DNA from: Chara braunii
Taxonomy: Eukaryota > Streptophyta > Charophyceae > Charales > Characeae
Direction of reading: 5' to 3'
NCBI GenBank assembly: GCA_003427395.1
Contig: BFEA01000160.1
Span: forward strand, 2,117,879-2,156,308
Length of the DNA: 38,430 nucleotides
The translations under genes and the position numbers were made by a program. The notes under the pieces are model-generated. The model was not told the DNA's origin. It did not search any database and saw only the letters and a list, made by a program, of their open reading frames with translations. The stretch's first letter is position 1; every line of letters starts with the position of its first letter. Positions 9,719 through 18,584 of the stretch are shown in pieces.

Positions 9719-10390
9719 AGTACGAGGTCACACAGCCGGCGCAGGTACGCAAATGACACAAATGGGTACACAAATCCTCCAGCCTGCCTGGCCGCGGGGT
9801 ACGCATTTTGCATCCACCTCAAGAGGTGAGCACAAATGCATTTTTGCTTTCCCAAGAGTTTATGGGAAAATGAAGTCAAAATAAGGTTGGATACAACGCG
9901 GAAGGCACACGGGCAGAGCCATGGCGAGGCCCTTGGGATGTAACGCCAAGGAGCGTTTATGCTTGCAGCAAAAGGAGGGTGAACACTATGTAATCACAAG
10001 GCACAGAATTTGGATGTACCGAGACTACATCCCAACAGTATACATCAACAGTTACTGCCAAGTGTCTGTGGGGAGGGCCCATTTCACTTTTGTTTTTTTC
10101 TCTTTCACACGTGCTGAATTAGGGGGAAAAAAACAAAAAACAATCTCTCTTGGTGTGTGACTTGCACAATAATGCAAATTCTGACACTCACCACAGGCTG
10201 GCATGTGGGCGACTAGCTCAGAAGGTTCTGTAGTTCTAGATGCCAAAATTCTCGTTTGTAGATGAGCCCGATAGCCTGTTGGTGTCACAAATGCAGGCTG
10301 CCTCCTCTAGCTGCAGTCATGATACGGGACCATTCCATTACTTACCATAGGCTGTAAGGTAGGTTAGCAACACAGATTATTGTGTTAGTC
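9719..10390. other. No recognisable gene
   Basis: Nothing beyond short frames is visible. An A-box-like CTAGCTCAGAAGG occurs at about 10214-10226 without a credible B box. Confidence 0.4.
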
Positions 10391-10428
10391 CTGTCTCTTA
10401 TACACATCTAGATGTGTATAAGAGACAG
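10391..10428. other. Sequencing adapter: complete Nextera mate-pair junction
   Basis: This is the 19-bp Tn5 mosaic end CTGTCTCTTATACACATCT immediately followed by its own reverse complement. That exact 38-mer is the circularisation junction of the Nextera mate-pair protocol. It is not genomic, so sequence on its two sides may not be contiguous. Confidence 0.97.
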
Positions 10429-10510
10429 GTATTATATCATATCATCGCTCATGAGGATTGCCAGAGGCAGGAACGAAGGAAGTGCTGGCGAGTCTCTACC
10501 ACGTTGATTG

Positions 10511-10906
10511 TTTTTTTTTTTTTTTTAAAGCTATGTTCTTCTCTAAATTTCACCTCACACTACCTACCAAACACTACTCCTAAATTCCTAATTGTAGGCA
10601 TACGGGGAACCCGTAGCAGCCAGAACCGTATTCACGAGAGAACATGCGGGGGCTGCTCCCGACCTGCAGGTGGGCGATACTGGCTAGGGGACAGCCGGTA
10701 GCATCAGGAACCATGCCAACAGGACCAATCCCTGTGCCTCCCCTCAGACATCAGCAGACTCTGCTCAATGCCGATCAGGGGATCCAGCGGTCTATCTCTA
10801 GGTGGCGGGTGCCAAGCATGCCCAGGAAGGTACATGAGGCCAATGGGGATTGAACCCACAACCTCCTGAATGCCACTTGCATGCCTTACCAACTGAGTTA
10901 GGCCGC
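10511..10906 (-). mobile_element. tRNA-derived SINE, about 395 bp
   Basis: The minus strand begins with a tRNA-like head (10906-10838): A box TAACTCAGTTGG, B box GGTTCAATCCC, T-stem GTGGG/CCCAT. A 300-bp unrelated body follows and ends in A16 (T run 10511-10526). The head resembles an elongator tRNA but the acceptor stem does not pair well. Flanking duplications are not visible, and the nearby adapter makes the 3' flank unreliable. Confidence 0.7.
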
Positions 10907-11027
10907 TGGATAGACATGCTGCTCAGGCCACTGCGTACCTCTACTTGCCGAACTTCATTCAGAATAGGTAAGCCTGGTAGCTTGCTGTTGTCACAACTGC
11001 ATGATTGGTCACATGAACAAGTTCAAT

Positions 11028-11173
11028 GTTCACGGACGCTGGACCCGATTTCCAGCAGGTGCTGCTCGCCACCAATAGGTGGAGCCTCCCCGGCGATGCT
11101 AGCGATGTCTGCACTTACCAGCACCCCTAGCCTCTGCTTGGCTGTTCTTAAAAAAAAAAAAAAAAAAAAAAAA
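11028..11173 (+). mobile_element. A-type LINE tail with poly(A)
   Basis: This copy has the stem-loop at 11038-11056 (GCTGGA/TCCAGC), 'caccaataggtggagcctcccc', 'cttaccagcacccctagc' and A24 at 11150-11173. Confidence 0.75.
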
Positions 11174-11189
11174 GTGGTGATGCCTTACC

Positions 11190-11222
11190 CTGTCTCTTAT
11201 ACACATCTAGATGTGTATAAGA
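11190..11222. other. Sequencing adapter: truncated Nextera junction
   Basis: The full 19-bp mosaic end at 11190-11208 is followed by only 14 nt of its mirror copy before sequence resembling 7683 onward begins. It is a second chimeric join. Confidence 0.96.
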
Positions 11223-11356
11223 CCAACCAACAACTCTGATCATCCCCCTGCAGCCGCAGTTGATCCTCATATCGTCCATGTCATCCCAGCCATAGCCATC
11301 GTAATCGTTGTTGTCAATATTGTCGGTGCTGTTATTGTCAGCGTCACCACCCATCC
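11223..11356 (-). pseudogene. Partial second copy of the Asn-rich gene, cut by a gap
   Basis: The 134 bp match 7683-7816 with about five or six substitutions. That is too many for sequencing error and too few for an old repeat, so it is an allele or a recent paralogue. It is bounded by the adapter on one side and 75 Ns on the other, so its true genomic position is unknown. Confidence 0.7.
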
Positions 11357-11431
11357 NNNNNNNNNNNNNNNNNNNNNNNNNNNNNNNNNNNNNNNNNNNN
11401 NNNNNNNNNNNNNNNNNNNNNNNNNNNNNNN
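11357..11431. other. Assembly gap (75 Ns)
   Basis: Unknown sequence lies between the partial Asn-rich copy and an A24 run. Confidence 0.99.
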
Positions 11432-11531
11432 AAAAAAAAAAAAAAAAAAAAAAAAGACCACAAATTCTGACATGCAGAAAGTTGCGGTCGTGTCCCATAT
11501 GGCACAGGCGGTTAGGTGTGACCAGCAGCAC

Positions 11532-11586
11532 ACGCAAATATCACAAAAGCTGTAGCAAATGTGATAATTTTTTGTGGTATTTGCGT
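11532..11586. repeat. Inverted repeat, 17-nt arms, near a GGGCCT end
   Basis: ACGCAAATATCACAAAA (11532-11548) mirrors TTTTGTGGTATTTGCGT (11570-11586) with one mismatch and a 21-nt spacer. It lies beside GTGTGAGTAGGCCCTGA (about 11590-11606), whose reverse complement begins TCAGGGCC like a class II element end, so it may be a small decayed MITE. Confidence 0.6.
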
Positions 11587-11710
11587 CCAGTGTGAGTAGG
11601 CCCTGAATACACCAAACAACCTCCAAGGTAGATGGCTTGATTCAGTGAATGTTTTTTGCATGAGTCTGCAGTGGGAGGACGGTACACTGTGTACTGCTAC
11701 TCCGATGTCA

Positions 11711-11823
11711 GAATTAATTTTTCAATATGGATACGAATAAGCAAGCGGCGTTCTGCCATGTCATGTCATGGAACATGGCAGAACACCGCTTGCTTATTCG
11801 TATCCATATTGACAAATTAATTC
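11711..11823. repeat. Foldback with 51-bp arms and 11-nt loop
   Basis: The left arm 11711-11761 (GAATTAATTTTTCAATATGG...) pairs with 11773-11823 along all 51 positions with only two mismatches. The loop is catgtcatgga. Such near-identity means a young MITE-like foldback or a selected hairpin RNA. There is no coding capacity. Confidence 0.9.
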
Positions 11824-12552
11824 CTAAAAGATATGTGAGGTGAGAGGAGTGTATTAAATGTTTCTCACAAGGAAACATCGTTCACGCGATGGTTTCCTGC
11901 GGTATATATCTTTCAAGTTGCTAGGCGGGAAATACTGATGCTTTCCAGTGACAGTGAAAAGTAGATCAGGAACGAGGAGTAGATACAAGTAGTAGAAGGT
12001 AGTTAAGTTACTCGTAGCGTGCGCTTCGACTCAGACTGAGCCGTTGAGGTAGAAGGTCTGTAGCGTTTGTTCCTCCGAGTGTTCTTCGGACGAAGCGGTA
12101 CATTGGGCCTTGCTGCACTACGCTAGACACATGAAAAATTTCAAGAGTACGTCTAGCGCTGTCAGACTCCTCGATTGGCATCAAGTGCTGTCGTTGCACT
12201 TACTCTGGACTCTCGACTCTCGTGAGCATTCTTGACTGTCGGATAGAAGATAGAGAAACTGAAAAGACACTGCACGACAGGGCAGCAACGATTTGTCCAC
12301 TGAGACTGGAGGCCAACTCTCGAATTTGCAAACCGCAGGAAGGGTCCGGTTGGCCTCGTGTGAAAAGAACGCCCCTGCAGGCGGGAACTGTGGAAGTTTC
12401 AAGAGCTTGTCCGATGGGCCGTTTCTGACACCTCTTGAAGGGCCAGACCAAGAGCACTTTTCCACAGTTAGTGCAGCAATGACTCACTCTCGATGTTTTC
12501 GAGAGTGAATCTGACAGCTCTTGAATGGAAATTCAGGACGCGGCATCAAGAG
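11824..12552. other. No recognisable gene
   Basis: Unique-looking sequence with repeated 'ctctcgact' and 'ttgacaactgtc' motifs and one short hairpin (12484-12493 with 12499-12508, 10 bp perfect). It is possibly the remains of another transposon. Confidence 0.4.
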
Positions 12553-13854
12553 TTAGGGCCTCGCCACACCAGTGTCGGTGAAATATTTGACAACTGTCAG
12601 TCTTAGACCATTTTCGACATTCATCGTTTAGACACAAAGACCACCTTCGCCACACCGTATGTCGAAGACCCAGGATAAGCGAAGTTTCGTTGTTAGAGAA
12701 GCGGAAAAAAAAAAAAAAGAAAAAAAAAGAAGAAGAAGAAGACATGGGATGTTGAGGCATAGATGTCGAAATCCGCACATCCTTCACAACCTCGTTTCCG
12801 TGATGTTGAAACTCGACCCGCTGCAGGCGGGCCGTTCGACACCCATGTGGAAACCACCTCTCTGACGATTGTCGAAGTGTTTTCAACATTTTTTCTTCGA
12901 CAGTCTGTGTAGCGAAGACAAAATGTCGAAAACTCCAGTTTCGACATTGGTATGGCGAGGGTGTTGCCCTGTGACCTGCTGACGCAGGAGCATGAGGCCT
13001 GGTAGAGAGATCTGGGGATGCTTTGGGGTGGGCATTCCACGGGACAACTAAGGGTTGCTGCTGGGACGACGTTGGTCGGAGCTGGGGTGAGTTGTGTTGC
13101 CCTGTAACCCAGCAAGATGTAGGGGTGTGAGACCTGGAAGAGCTCGGCAGGGAGTAGGACAGTGTTGGAGTGCTTTGGAAGGGTTTGTTAGGGATTTCAA
13201 GGGGTTTTGAACATTTGTAGGACCTACGAGGTCTATTTCTATGTTTTCCATATTGCTCAGACGTTTTCTTAAGAGACTGAGGTGAGTGGGAGAAGGAGAA
13301 GGTGGGATATTATACGTCCTACTAGCAAGAGGGCTAGCTGGCAGGACAGGAATAGGGTACAGCAGCAGTGGAGATGGTGACTCTGCTGCAGTAAGTCTTG
13401 CCGGAGTGGGATACAGGGGATGGATTGGGGGGGTTGAGTCTTTTAGGTGAGTGGGAGAAGTAGATGGTGGGATATCCTACTGGTGCGGGGGCTAGCTGGT
13501 AGGATGGAAATAGGGCACAACAGCAACGGAGATGGTGGCTCTGTTGCAGCAAGTCTTGCCGGAGAGAGGTGAAGAGGATTGGTGGGGGGCTCCTGAGTCG
13601 GTTTCTGAATCTTGTCCAATTCTGAAGATTGTTGTATTCTCCTAAGTAGCTCAATTTTTTTCTTTGCCAAAGCCGGGTAATGGCCCCGGTATCTCAAATT
13701 TTCAAAATTCGTTGTAATTTTCCATATGGGGTGCTGGGCCCGGTTCCCAGCACGTGCTGCTCCCCATGAATAGATTGGAGCCTTGTTCCCAAAAAAAAAA
13801 ACATAAAAAACCAAACAAAACAAAAAAAAAGACATTTGTGTGGCGAGGCCCTTA
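12553..13854. mobile_element. PIF/Harbinger-like (Tourist-type) element, interrupted
   Basis: Termini GGGCCTCGCCACAC (12556-12569) and its mirror GTGTGGCGAGGCCC (13838-13851) are flanked by TTA on both sides (12553-12555 and 13852-13854). GGGCC ends plus a TTA duplication are the hallmark of the PIF/Harbinger superfamily. The element's own DNA is about 12556-12960 plus the last ~20 bp; 12961-13830 is a later retroelement insertion. An internal subterminal copy of 'tcgacatt' and an A-rich patch at about 12700-12740 are visible. No transposase is encoded, so this is a non-autonomous copy. Confidence 0.8.
12961..13830 (+). mobile_element. Noncoding LINE-derived retroelement with 18-bp target duplication
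   Basis: The insertion is flanked by GACATTGGTATGGCGAGG (12943-12960) and GACATTTGTGTGGCGAGG (13831-13848), 16 of 18 identical. The order is two D modules (about 12961-13250, 'gccctgtaacc..gcatgaggcctggtagag'), two C modules (13275-13440 and 13441-13640), then the B tail: hairpin GCCGGGTAATGGCCCCGGT (13672-13690), stem-loop 13733-13751 (GCTGGG/CCCAGC) and an imperfect poly(A). LINE-c has D modules and a B tail directly after its ORF2, so this is best read as a 5'-truncated LINE 3'UTR. Confidence 0.82.
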
Positions 13855-15398
13855 GTGCAGCGGTGAGGAACGGACTCTTGATTTCTCAAGATCCAAGAGT
13901 AGTGCAGCCAGGCCCATTCTTACAATTCTGAGTTTTACACACCAGGCCATTGAAATTGTTATCTCATTCACGCTTGATCACATGATGGCGGGAAACGGAA
14001 TGGTAAATTGAATGGAAGTGGCTGCCACTGCATCACTTCTCTGTGCCCTTGCTTCCCACCAACTTTCTTATGCTTCTAACTCTGCAACCTCTCTTAGACT
14101 ATCTACCCACAACCCTGATGAGCACTTCCGTTATACCTCCCCGACCTCCCTGCCAATGTCTCCACCCCCACCCCCTATCCTTCCCCCCTCTTCCCCTGCT
14201 CTTGACCGGCATCCCCAATCGCTCTGCTCTGCCTAGGTCATTCGGTTCTGCCAAGTCAGATCAGCAATCAGCGCAGCAGCATCAGATTTGCTTCGCAGCA
14301 GCAGCAGTGAGCGAGCAGACTGGGCGGGGGCGCAGCGCTACCGGGAGCGCTGCGCCCGGTTCGATCAGGCGCGTTCACACGACACGGTGCTTGAGAGGTT
14401 GGTGGGTAGCGGCAGCGGGTGGGTATGGCGACTGCGGTCGGCGATATTGGAAAGGAATTGAACAGCGATGGGATATGGCGAGACGACAGCGGGATTAGGG
14501 GAGCGACTCCTGCAGTGGTTGATGGCGATGGCCATGGCAATTGACGTGCGTTGTTTTAGCCTTGGGCTACTGATTGGAGTGTGGTGCCTAATAACGACGT
14601 CGATGCGCGTGGTGCTATGGAGCACAGCTGATCGGAGGGAGCGTCGTGGGAGGGATTACGGCATTGCTGTTCGACGGATTAACGATAGGGTTTGGTCGTC
14701 CACATGGCGGAGGGTTTTTTTGCTTGGCGGACTGAGGGGCGAACCGCGGCATCGCTGGGCACGGGAATGAATGACTGGCAATGAAATAACGACGTGGGAG
14801 TAGCGGCATAGCAAAGCTCGATTGGATGGGTTACTATTTCGGGTGTTGTCGTGTGCGATGCTACCTAGAGATGACGTGGGGGGTGATACCTTTCCCTCTT
14901 CCTCAACCGTAGGTAAGGGTATGGTGAGCGTACAGCTATGGTGGTGTTGAATCCCCTGTGGCGACTCGTCAGCGGGTTTGGCGAGGGGGTGCCACACTGT
15001 TTTCAAGTTTTGCGGGAATCGAAGACGACCGCTTATGCCTTTGGTGCTGGTGTTTGCTTCGAGCCTAAAAGCTAGCAGTGGGAGAAAGGGAATTCTTCCT
15101 CCCCCAAAGGTGCAGGGGTAGGGTTTGAAGGGTCGGAGGTAAGTAGAGGTAAGTGGTGGTTTGAGGAAGAAGGGATAGGATTTGTTGATTTTGAAGTGAT
15201 CTCCCACTAACTCCTACTAATAATAACCAGAGATTTCTTGCATGATTCTTGATTTGTCTTCTTAGGTTGATAGTCTGACATGATCTTGCTCTTTCTGAGA
15301 TGATCAACAAGTTTTGTTGACTATTTCCTTGCTCGATGCAATTTTCTGTGTTTTTTTGCTACATAGTTCCTATCTTCTACAGAGCTGTTATTTTCAAT
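13855..15398. other. No recognisable gene; GC-rich hairpin at 14328-14357
   Basis: It contains a small GTGCAGC-bounded palindrome (13855-13915), C-rich and G-rich tracts and a perfect 12-bp hairpin (14328-14339 with 14346-14357). The frames present (up to 183 aa, minus, 14656-15207) are low-complexity and match no domain I know. An unannotated 5' leader or promoter cannot be excluded. Confidence 0.4.
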
Positions 15399-15510
15399 AA
15401 TGACGATAATCCAATAATTGTGCTACCCATGTACTCTTTCTATGTCATAGTCCTAATGATGATAATCCAATAATTGTGCTACCCATGTACCCTTTCTATG
15501 TCATAGTCCT
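15399..15510. repeat. Tandem duplication, 2 x 56 bp
   Basis: Units 15399-15454 and 15455-15510 differ at only two positions (both C/T). No N separates them, so this looks like a genuine recent duplication. Confidence 0.85.
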
Positions 15511-15624
15511 AGATGCTCATACGATAAGTTTTTCTGATTAATAAATTTTTGACTTACGGTCCCAATGATTTCCTGGACCCTGGTTCCGGAAATCAGAGTC
15601 AAAGTTCGAGTGGACATCAGATTC

Positions 15625-15815
15625 TTTTTCCTATTTGTGTTTCCTATAGCCTGAACCTTGGTTCTGGAAATAAAAGTCAAAAGTTCGGGCGGACATCAGA
15701 TTCAACTGATTCTCCTTTANTTTTTCCTATTTGTGTTTCCTATAGCCTGAACCTTGGTTCTGGAAATAAAAGTCAAAAGTTCGGGCGGACATCAGATTCA
15801 ACTGATTCTCCTTTA
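15625..15815. repeat. Assembly artefact: 95-bp exact duplication around one N
   Basis: 15625-15719 and 15721-15815 are identical, separated by the single N at 15720. Overlapping contig ends joined with a nominal gap explain this; the genome probably has one copy. Confidence 0.9.
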
Positions 15816-15938
15816 TATTTCAACGGACTTCTGGATTAGTGATTGCAGTTTTTTGTCGAATAAATCAACCGAGAAATTCATAGTATTGGTCGAAAGTACT
15901 ACTTGGAGCATCTGATGGTAATTTGCATATGGTCCCAA

Positions 15939-16129
15939 ATAATTGGCTAAAATTCGCTTCAAATTCGTAAATTCGTATGGGGCGGTTCTGTTGAGTTTTG
16001 GGGGATCTGTCCAAGATGGAGGGCAAGGGCACGNATAATTGGCTAAAATTCGCTTCAAATTCGTAAATTCGTATGGGGCGGTTCTGTTGAGTTTTGGGGG
16101 ATCTGTCCAAGATGGAGGGCAAGGGCACG
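15939..16129. repeat. Assembly artefact: second 95-bp exact duplication around one N
   Basis: 15939-16033 and 16035-16129 are identical around the N at 16034, with exactly the same length as the previous case. Confidence 0.9.
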
Positions 16130-16791
16130 AGATGACTCTTTGTGAGGACGGAGAGAGGGTTGCATCGGGGCTGTCTGAGGGGTACCGGCTAGGGGAACTT
16201 TCATTGGATGTGATTGGCGTCGGGCAACTTTGGTTATCTGATGGGTACCGGCTGATGAGGGCTCACTCTGGCGCGATTGGCCTCAGGCAGTGCTGGCTCA
16301 CTCCCTCGATGACGGAGACTGGAATTTCTGAGGGGGCAGGAGATTGCAGGATGAGGATTGTGTCTGCTCTTGCTGAGGACACGGTCTTTCGAACTCTTTA
16401 CTAGGACGGAGTTGGGGAGGCGAAGGGGGGACAGGTGAGTGGAGTTGCTGTTGGGTTTTGGGGGATCTGTTCAAGGGGGAGGGTAAAGGGCACGAGATGA
16501 CTCTTTGTGAGGACGGAGAGAGGGTTGAATCAGGTCGTCTGAGGGGTACCGGCTGGGGGATCTTTCATTAGATGCGATTGGCATCGGGCAGCTTTAGTTG
16601 CCGGATGGGTACCGGCTGATGAGGGATCATCCTGGTGCGATTGGCCTAAGGCAGTGCTGGCTTACCCTCTCGATGACGAAAACTGGAATCTCCGAGGGGG
16701 CAGGAGATTGCAAGATGACGATTGTGTCTGGCTCGTGCTAAGAATATGGTCCTTCGAACCCTTCACTAGGACGGAGTTGTCAACACAAAGC
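16084..16791 (+). repeat. Two tandem monomers upstream of LINE-b ORF1
   Basis: 16084-16447 and 16448-about 16780 are diverged copies of a ~364/333-bp unit (CTGTTGRGTTTTGGGGGATC... to ...ACTAGGACGGAGTTG). Each holds two GGGTACCGGCTG blocks. Their position directly before ORF1 resembles the promoter monomers of some mammalian L1 5'UTRs; promoter activity is inferred, not seen. A third, partial and more diverged copy lies at 23722-23945. Confidence 0.7.
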
Positions 16792-16850
16792 ATGGTGAGG
16801 AGGGGATTGGAACGCAAACAGTGGGGCTGCAGGAAGTGGCAGACTGGCTG

Positions 16851-18038
16851 ATGGATAACCTACACTTGAGATATGGGGAAGGGAGTGACCAGTTCTGGGA
16901 CAACACATACCGGGAGCTCATCCCCCTTCTGGAATTTAGTGCCAACCTCCAAAAGGCCCTGACCAAAGGGCTGCCAGCGGGGGCAAATTGGTCAGAGGTC
17001 TGTCACAGACTTTGGGGTATTGTGGCTGCCCGCTTCCACCCTCCGCCCTCAGGGCAGGACACAGCAACTAGTACAGATGACTGCATCCCTGTTGCAAATG
17101 GGCACGCGTCACCGGACCCTGGAACCAAGCAGACTGCCAATGCAGGAACAGGACAGGAGGTGGAACAGCAAATGCAGGGGCAGCGGGAAGAGAGGATGCA
17201 GCAGACCCAGGGGCAGCAAGGTGCGGTACAACGGGGTGGGCAGCAAGGTGGGGCACAGCGAGGTGAGAAACAGGAGGGGCGCGCCGGGAGGACGACGGGG
17301 GAAGAGCAGAAAAGGGGGGGTGGAGCTCCACAGAACTGCACTAACGTTGATACAGAGGCGGGGCCAGTAGACACGGGGAAAGATACAGCAGTAGGCCCAA
17401 ACGGGACACCGGCCACTCACAGCCCGGGCAAAATAGAGGCCACCCACTGCCCAGGCGCAACAGCGTGGCGGGACAAGGGGCAGCAAGCTGAAGGCCCACG
17501 GGGGGAGGGACAACGGGGAGAGGACAAGGAGGACGTGGGGCGGACGAGGGAAGAACAGGGACAGGGGGTGGTACAGAACAACAACAATGGACAACAGGTG
17601 GAGGGACAACGGGGAAAGGACAAGGAAGGGGGCAACGAGGGGACGACAAGAGCAGAACAGGGACAAGTGGATAATGAGGTACAGAACAACAGCAAAGAAA
17701 ACACAGAAAACACAACATATACAGAGAAGGGGCCTGAGGATACGAGGACAGGTTCGGTAAAGGAGCAGCAACAAGAAGCTGGTAAAGAAACACTGCATCA
17801 GGACGATACAGAAAACACAGAACACACAGAAAAGGGGTCTGAGGACACGGGGACAAGTTCGGTAAAAGAGCAGCAACAAGAGGCCGGTAAAGAAACACCG
17901 CCTCAGGACGGCCCAGACGCTGCTGAAGGACTGTGTCCGGCGCTGCCCTCCTGGGATATGGCCAAACCGGCGAAACCACCCACCCCACACAAGCCGCCCC
18001 CTCCCAAGCCCCCGGACACGGAACTCACTAGTCGATAG
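16851..18038 (+). CDS. LINE-b ORF1, N-terminal part (Gln/Gly/Glu-rich)
   Basis: This is probably the RNA-binding/gag-like ORF1 product of the LINE, judged by position only. The frame is open from 16770 with no ATG before 16851; a neighbouring ATG at 16792 lies in another frame, so the true start may be obscured by an indel. The first ~70 residues look folded (Trp-rich, DQFWDNTYRELIPLL). The rest is hydrophilic low complexity: GQQGG/QRGE repeats, then two copies of a TE(K)G.EDT..SVKEQQQEAGKET module (about 17720-17900), ending in a proline-rich KPPTPHKPPPPKPP stretch. No CCHC knuckle or RRM is evident, unlike many plant L1 ORF1s. It ends at TAG 18036. Confidence 0.55.
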   Translation: MDNLHLRYGEGSDQFWDNTYRELIPLLEFSANLQKALTKGLPAGANWSEVCHRLWGIVAARFHPPPSGQDTATSTDDCIPVANGHASPDPGTKQTANAGTGQEVEQQMQGQREERMQQTQGQQGAVQRGGQQGGAQRGEKQEGRAGRTTGEEQKRGGGAPQNCTNVDTEAGPVDTGKDTAVGPNGTPATHSPGKIEATHCPGATAWRDKGQQAEGPRGEGQRGEDKEDVGRTREEQGQGVVQNNNNGQQVEGQRGKDKEGGNEGTTRAEQGQVDNEVQNNSKENTENTTYTEKGPEDTRTGSVKEQQQEAGKETLHQDDTENTEHTEKGSEDTGTSSVKEQQQEAGKETPPQDGPDAAEGLCPALPSWDMAKPAKPPTPHKPPPPKPPDTELTSR

Positions 18039-18550
18039 GCAAAAAATTCGACATTTATTGGAGACTGCACCTTTCAGCGAGACTCCCAAGCAAAAAGGTA
18101 TAGTCCTACTACCGGTCCGACTGAGAGAATGGGCATGGGAGGTGGGGTTGTCAGCCCCCTTGGGCACCACGCATGGAGAAGTCACCCTCCAGGGATACTC
18201 CTCGGTGTTTTTTTCGCTTACTTCTTGGGCCGGGAATTCGGTGCTAGGAAAGATGGACATCCGCCAGTTGATTCATAACCGGCTCCCGGCAGGGGCCTCC
18301 GCGGCCTTGGTGTTCTCCCAAGGGCTAGAGAGATTAGGACTCAAAGACATACGTGCGCTATGACCACCTGAAATCCGACGAGTTGCGGTGGCTAGACCAG
18401 GAAGGACTCAACGACCTGCAACTACTGAAAATAAAGGCGGGAGACCTCTGGTCCGCCAATGAAATCGGGGACCTCCTAGTCAAAATCCTCAGACGCGGAA
18501 TACTGCAGAAAGGTGGTCTCTTGGATACGAAAAACTGGCTGCCTTTGTGA
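18022..18550 (+). pseudogene. LINE-b ORF1, C-terminal part, frameshifted
   Basis: Overlapping the ORF1 stop in another frame, SLVDRQKIRHLLETAPFSE continues for about 100 residues (LPVRLREWAWEVGL..., MDIRQLIHNRLPAG...) to a stop at 18361. A second shift near 18355 picks up YDHLKSDELRWLDQEGLNDLQLLKIKAGDLW... to 18550. The two pieces read as one continuous domain broken twice, so ORF1 was probably a single ~575-residue protein with this as its C-terminal domain. I do not recognise the fold. Confidence 0.5.
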
Positions 18551-18584
18551 TTAACATTACGGTTGAATATCAAGGGGCCCGAAC

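Noticed and set aside
10209-10270. tRNA gene candidate with A box CTAGCTCAGAAGG
   Set aside because: No B box within the required distance and no cloverleaf.
11223-11356. Copy of 7683-7816 as evidence for local gene duplication
   Set aside because: It is joined through an adapter and ends in Ns, so its location is not trustworthy.
14656-15207. 183-aa minus-strand frame as a gene
   Set aside because: No domain, no supporting signals, and composition like the surrounding noncoding DNA; kept only as a possibility in the region note.
16250-16290. CTGATGAGGG in the 5' monomers as another hammerhead core
   Set aside because: It is followed by CGATT, not CGAAA, and no helix III or GUC can be placed; the same holds at 16615-16655.
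16975-18260. Long minus-strand frames (up to 383 aa) over ORF1
   Set aside because: They are antisense shadows of the GC-rich, repeat-like ORF1 with Cys/Pro/Leu low complexity.
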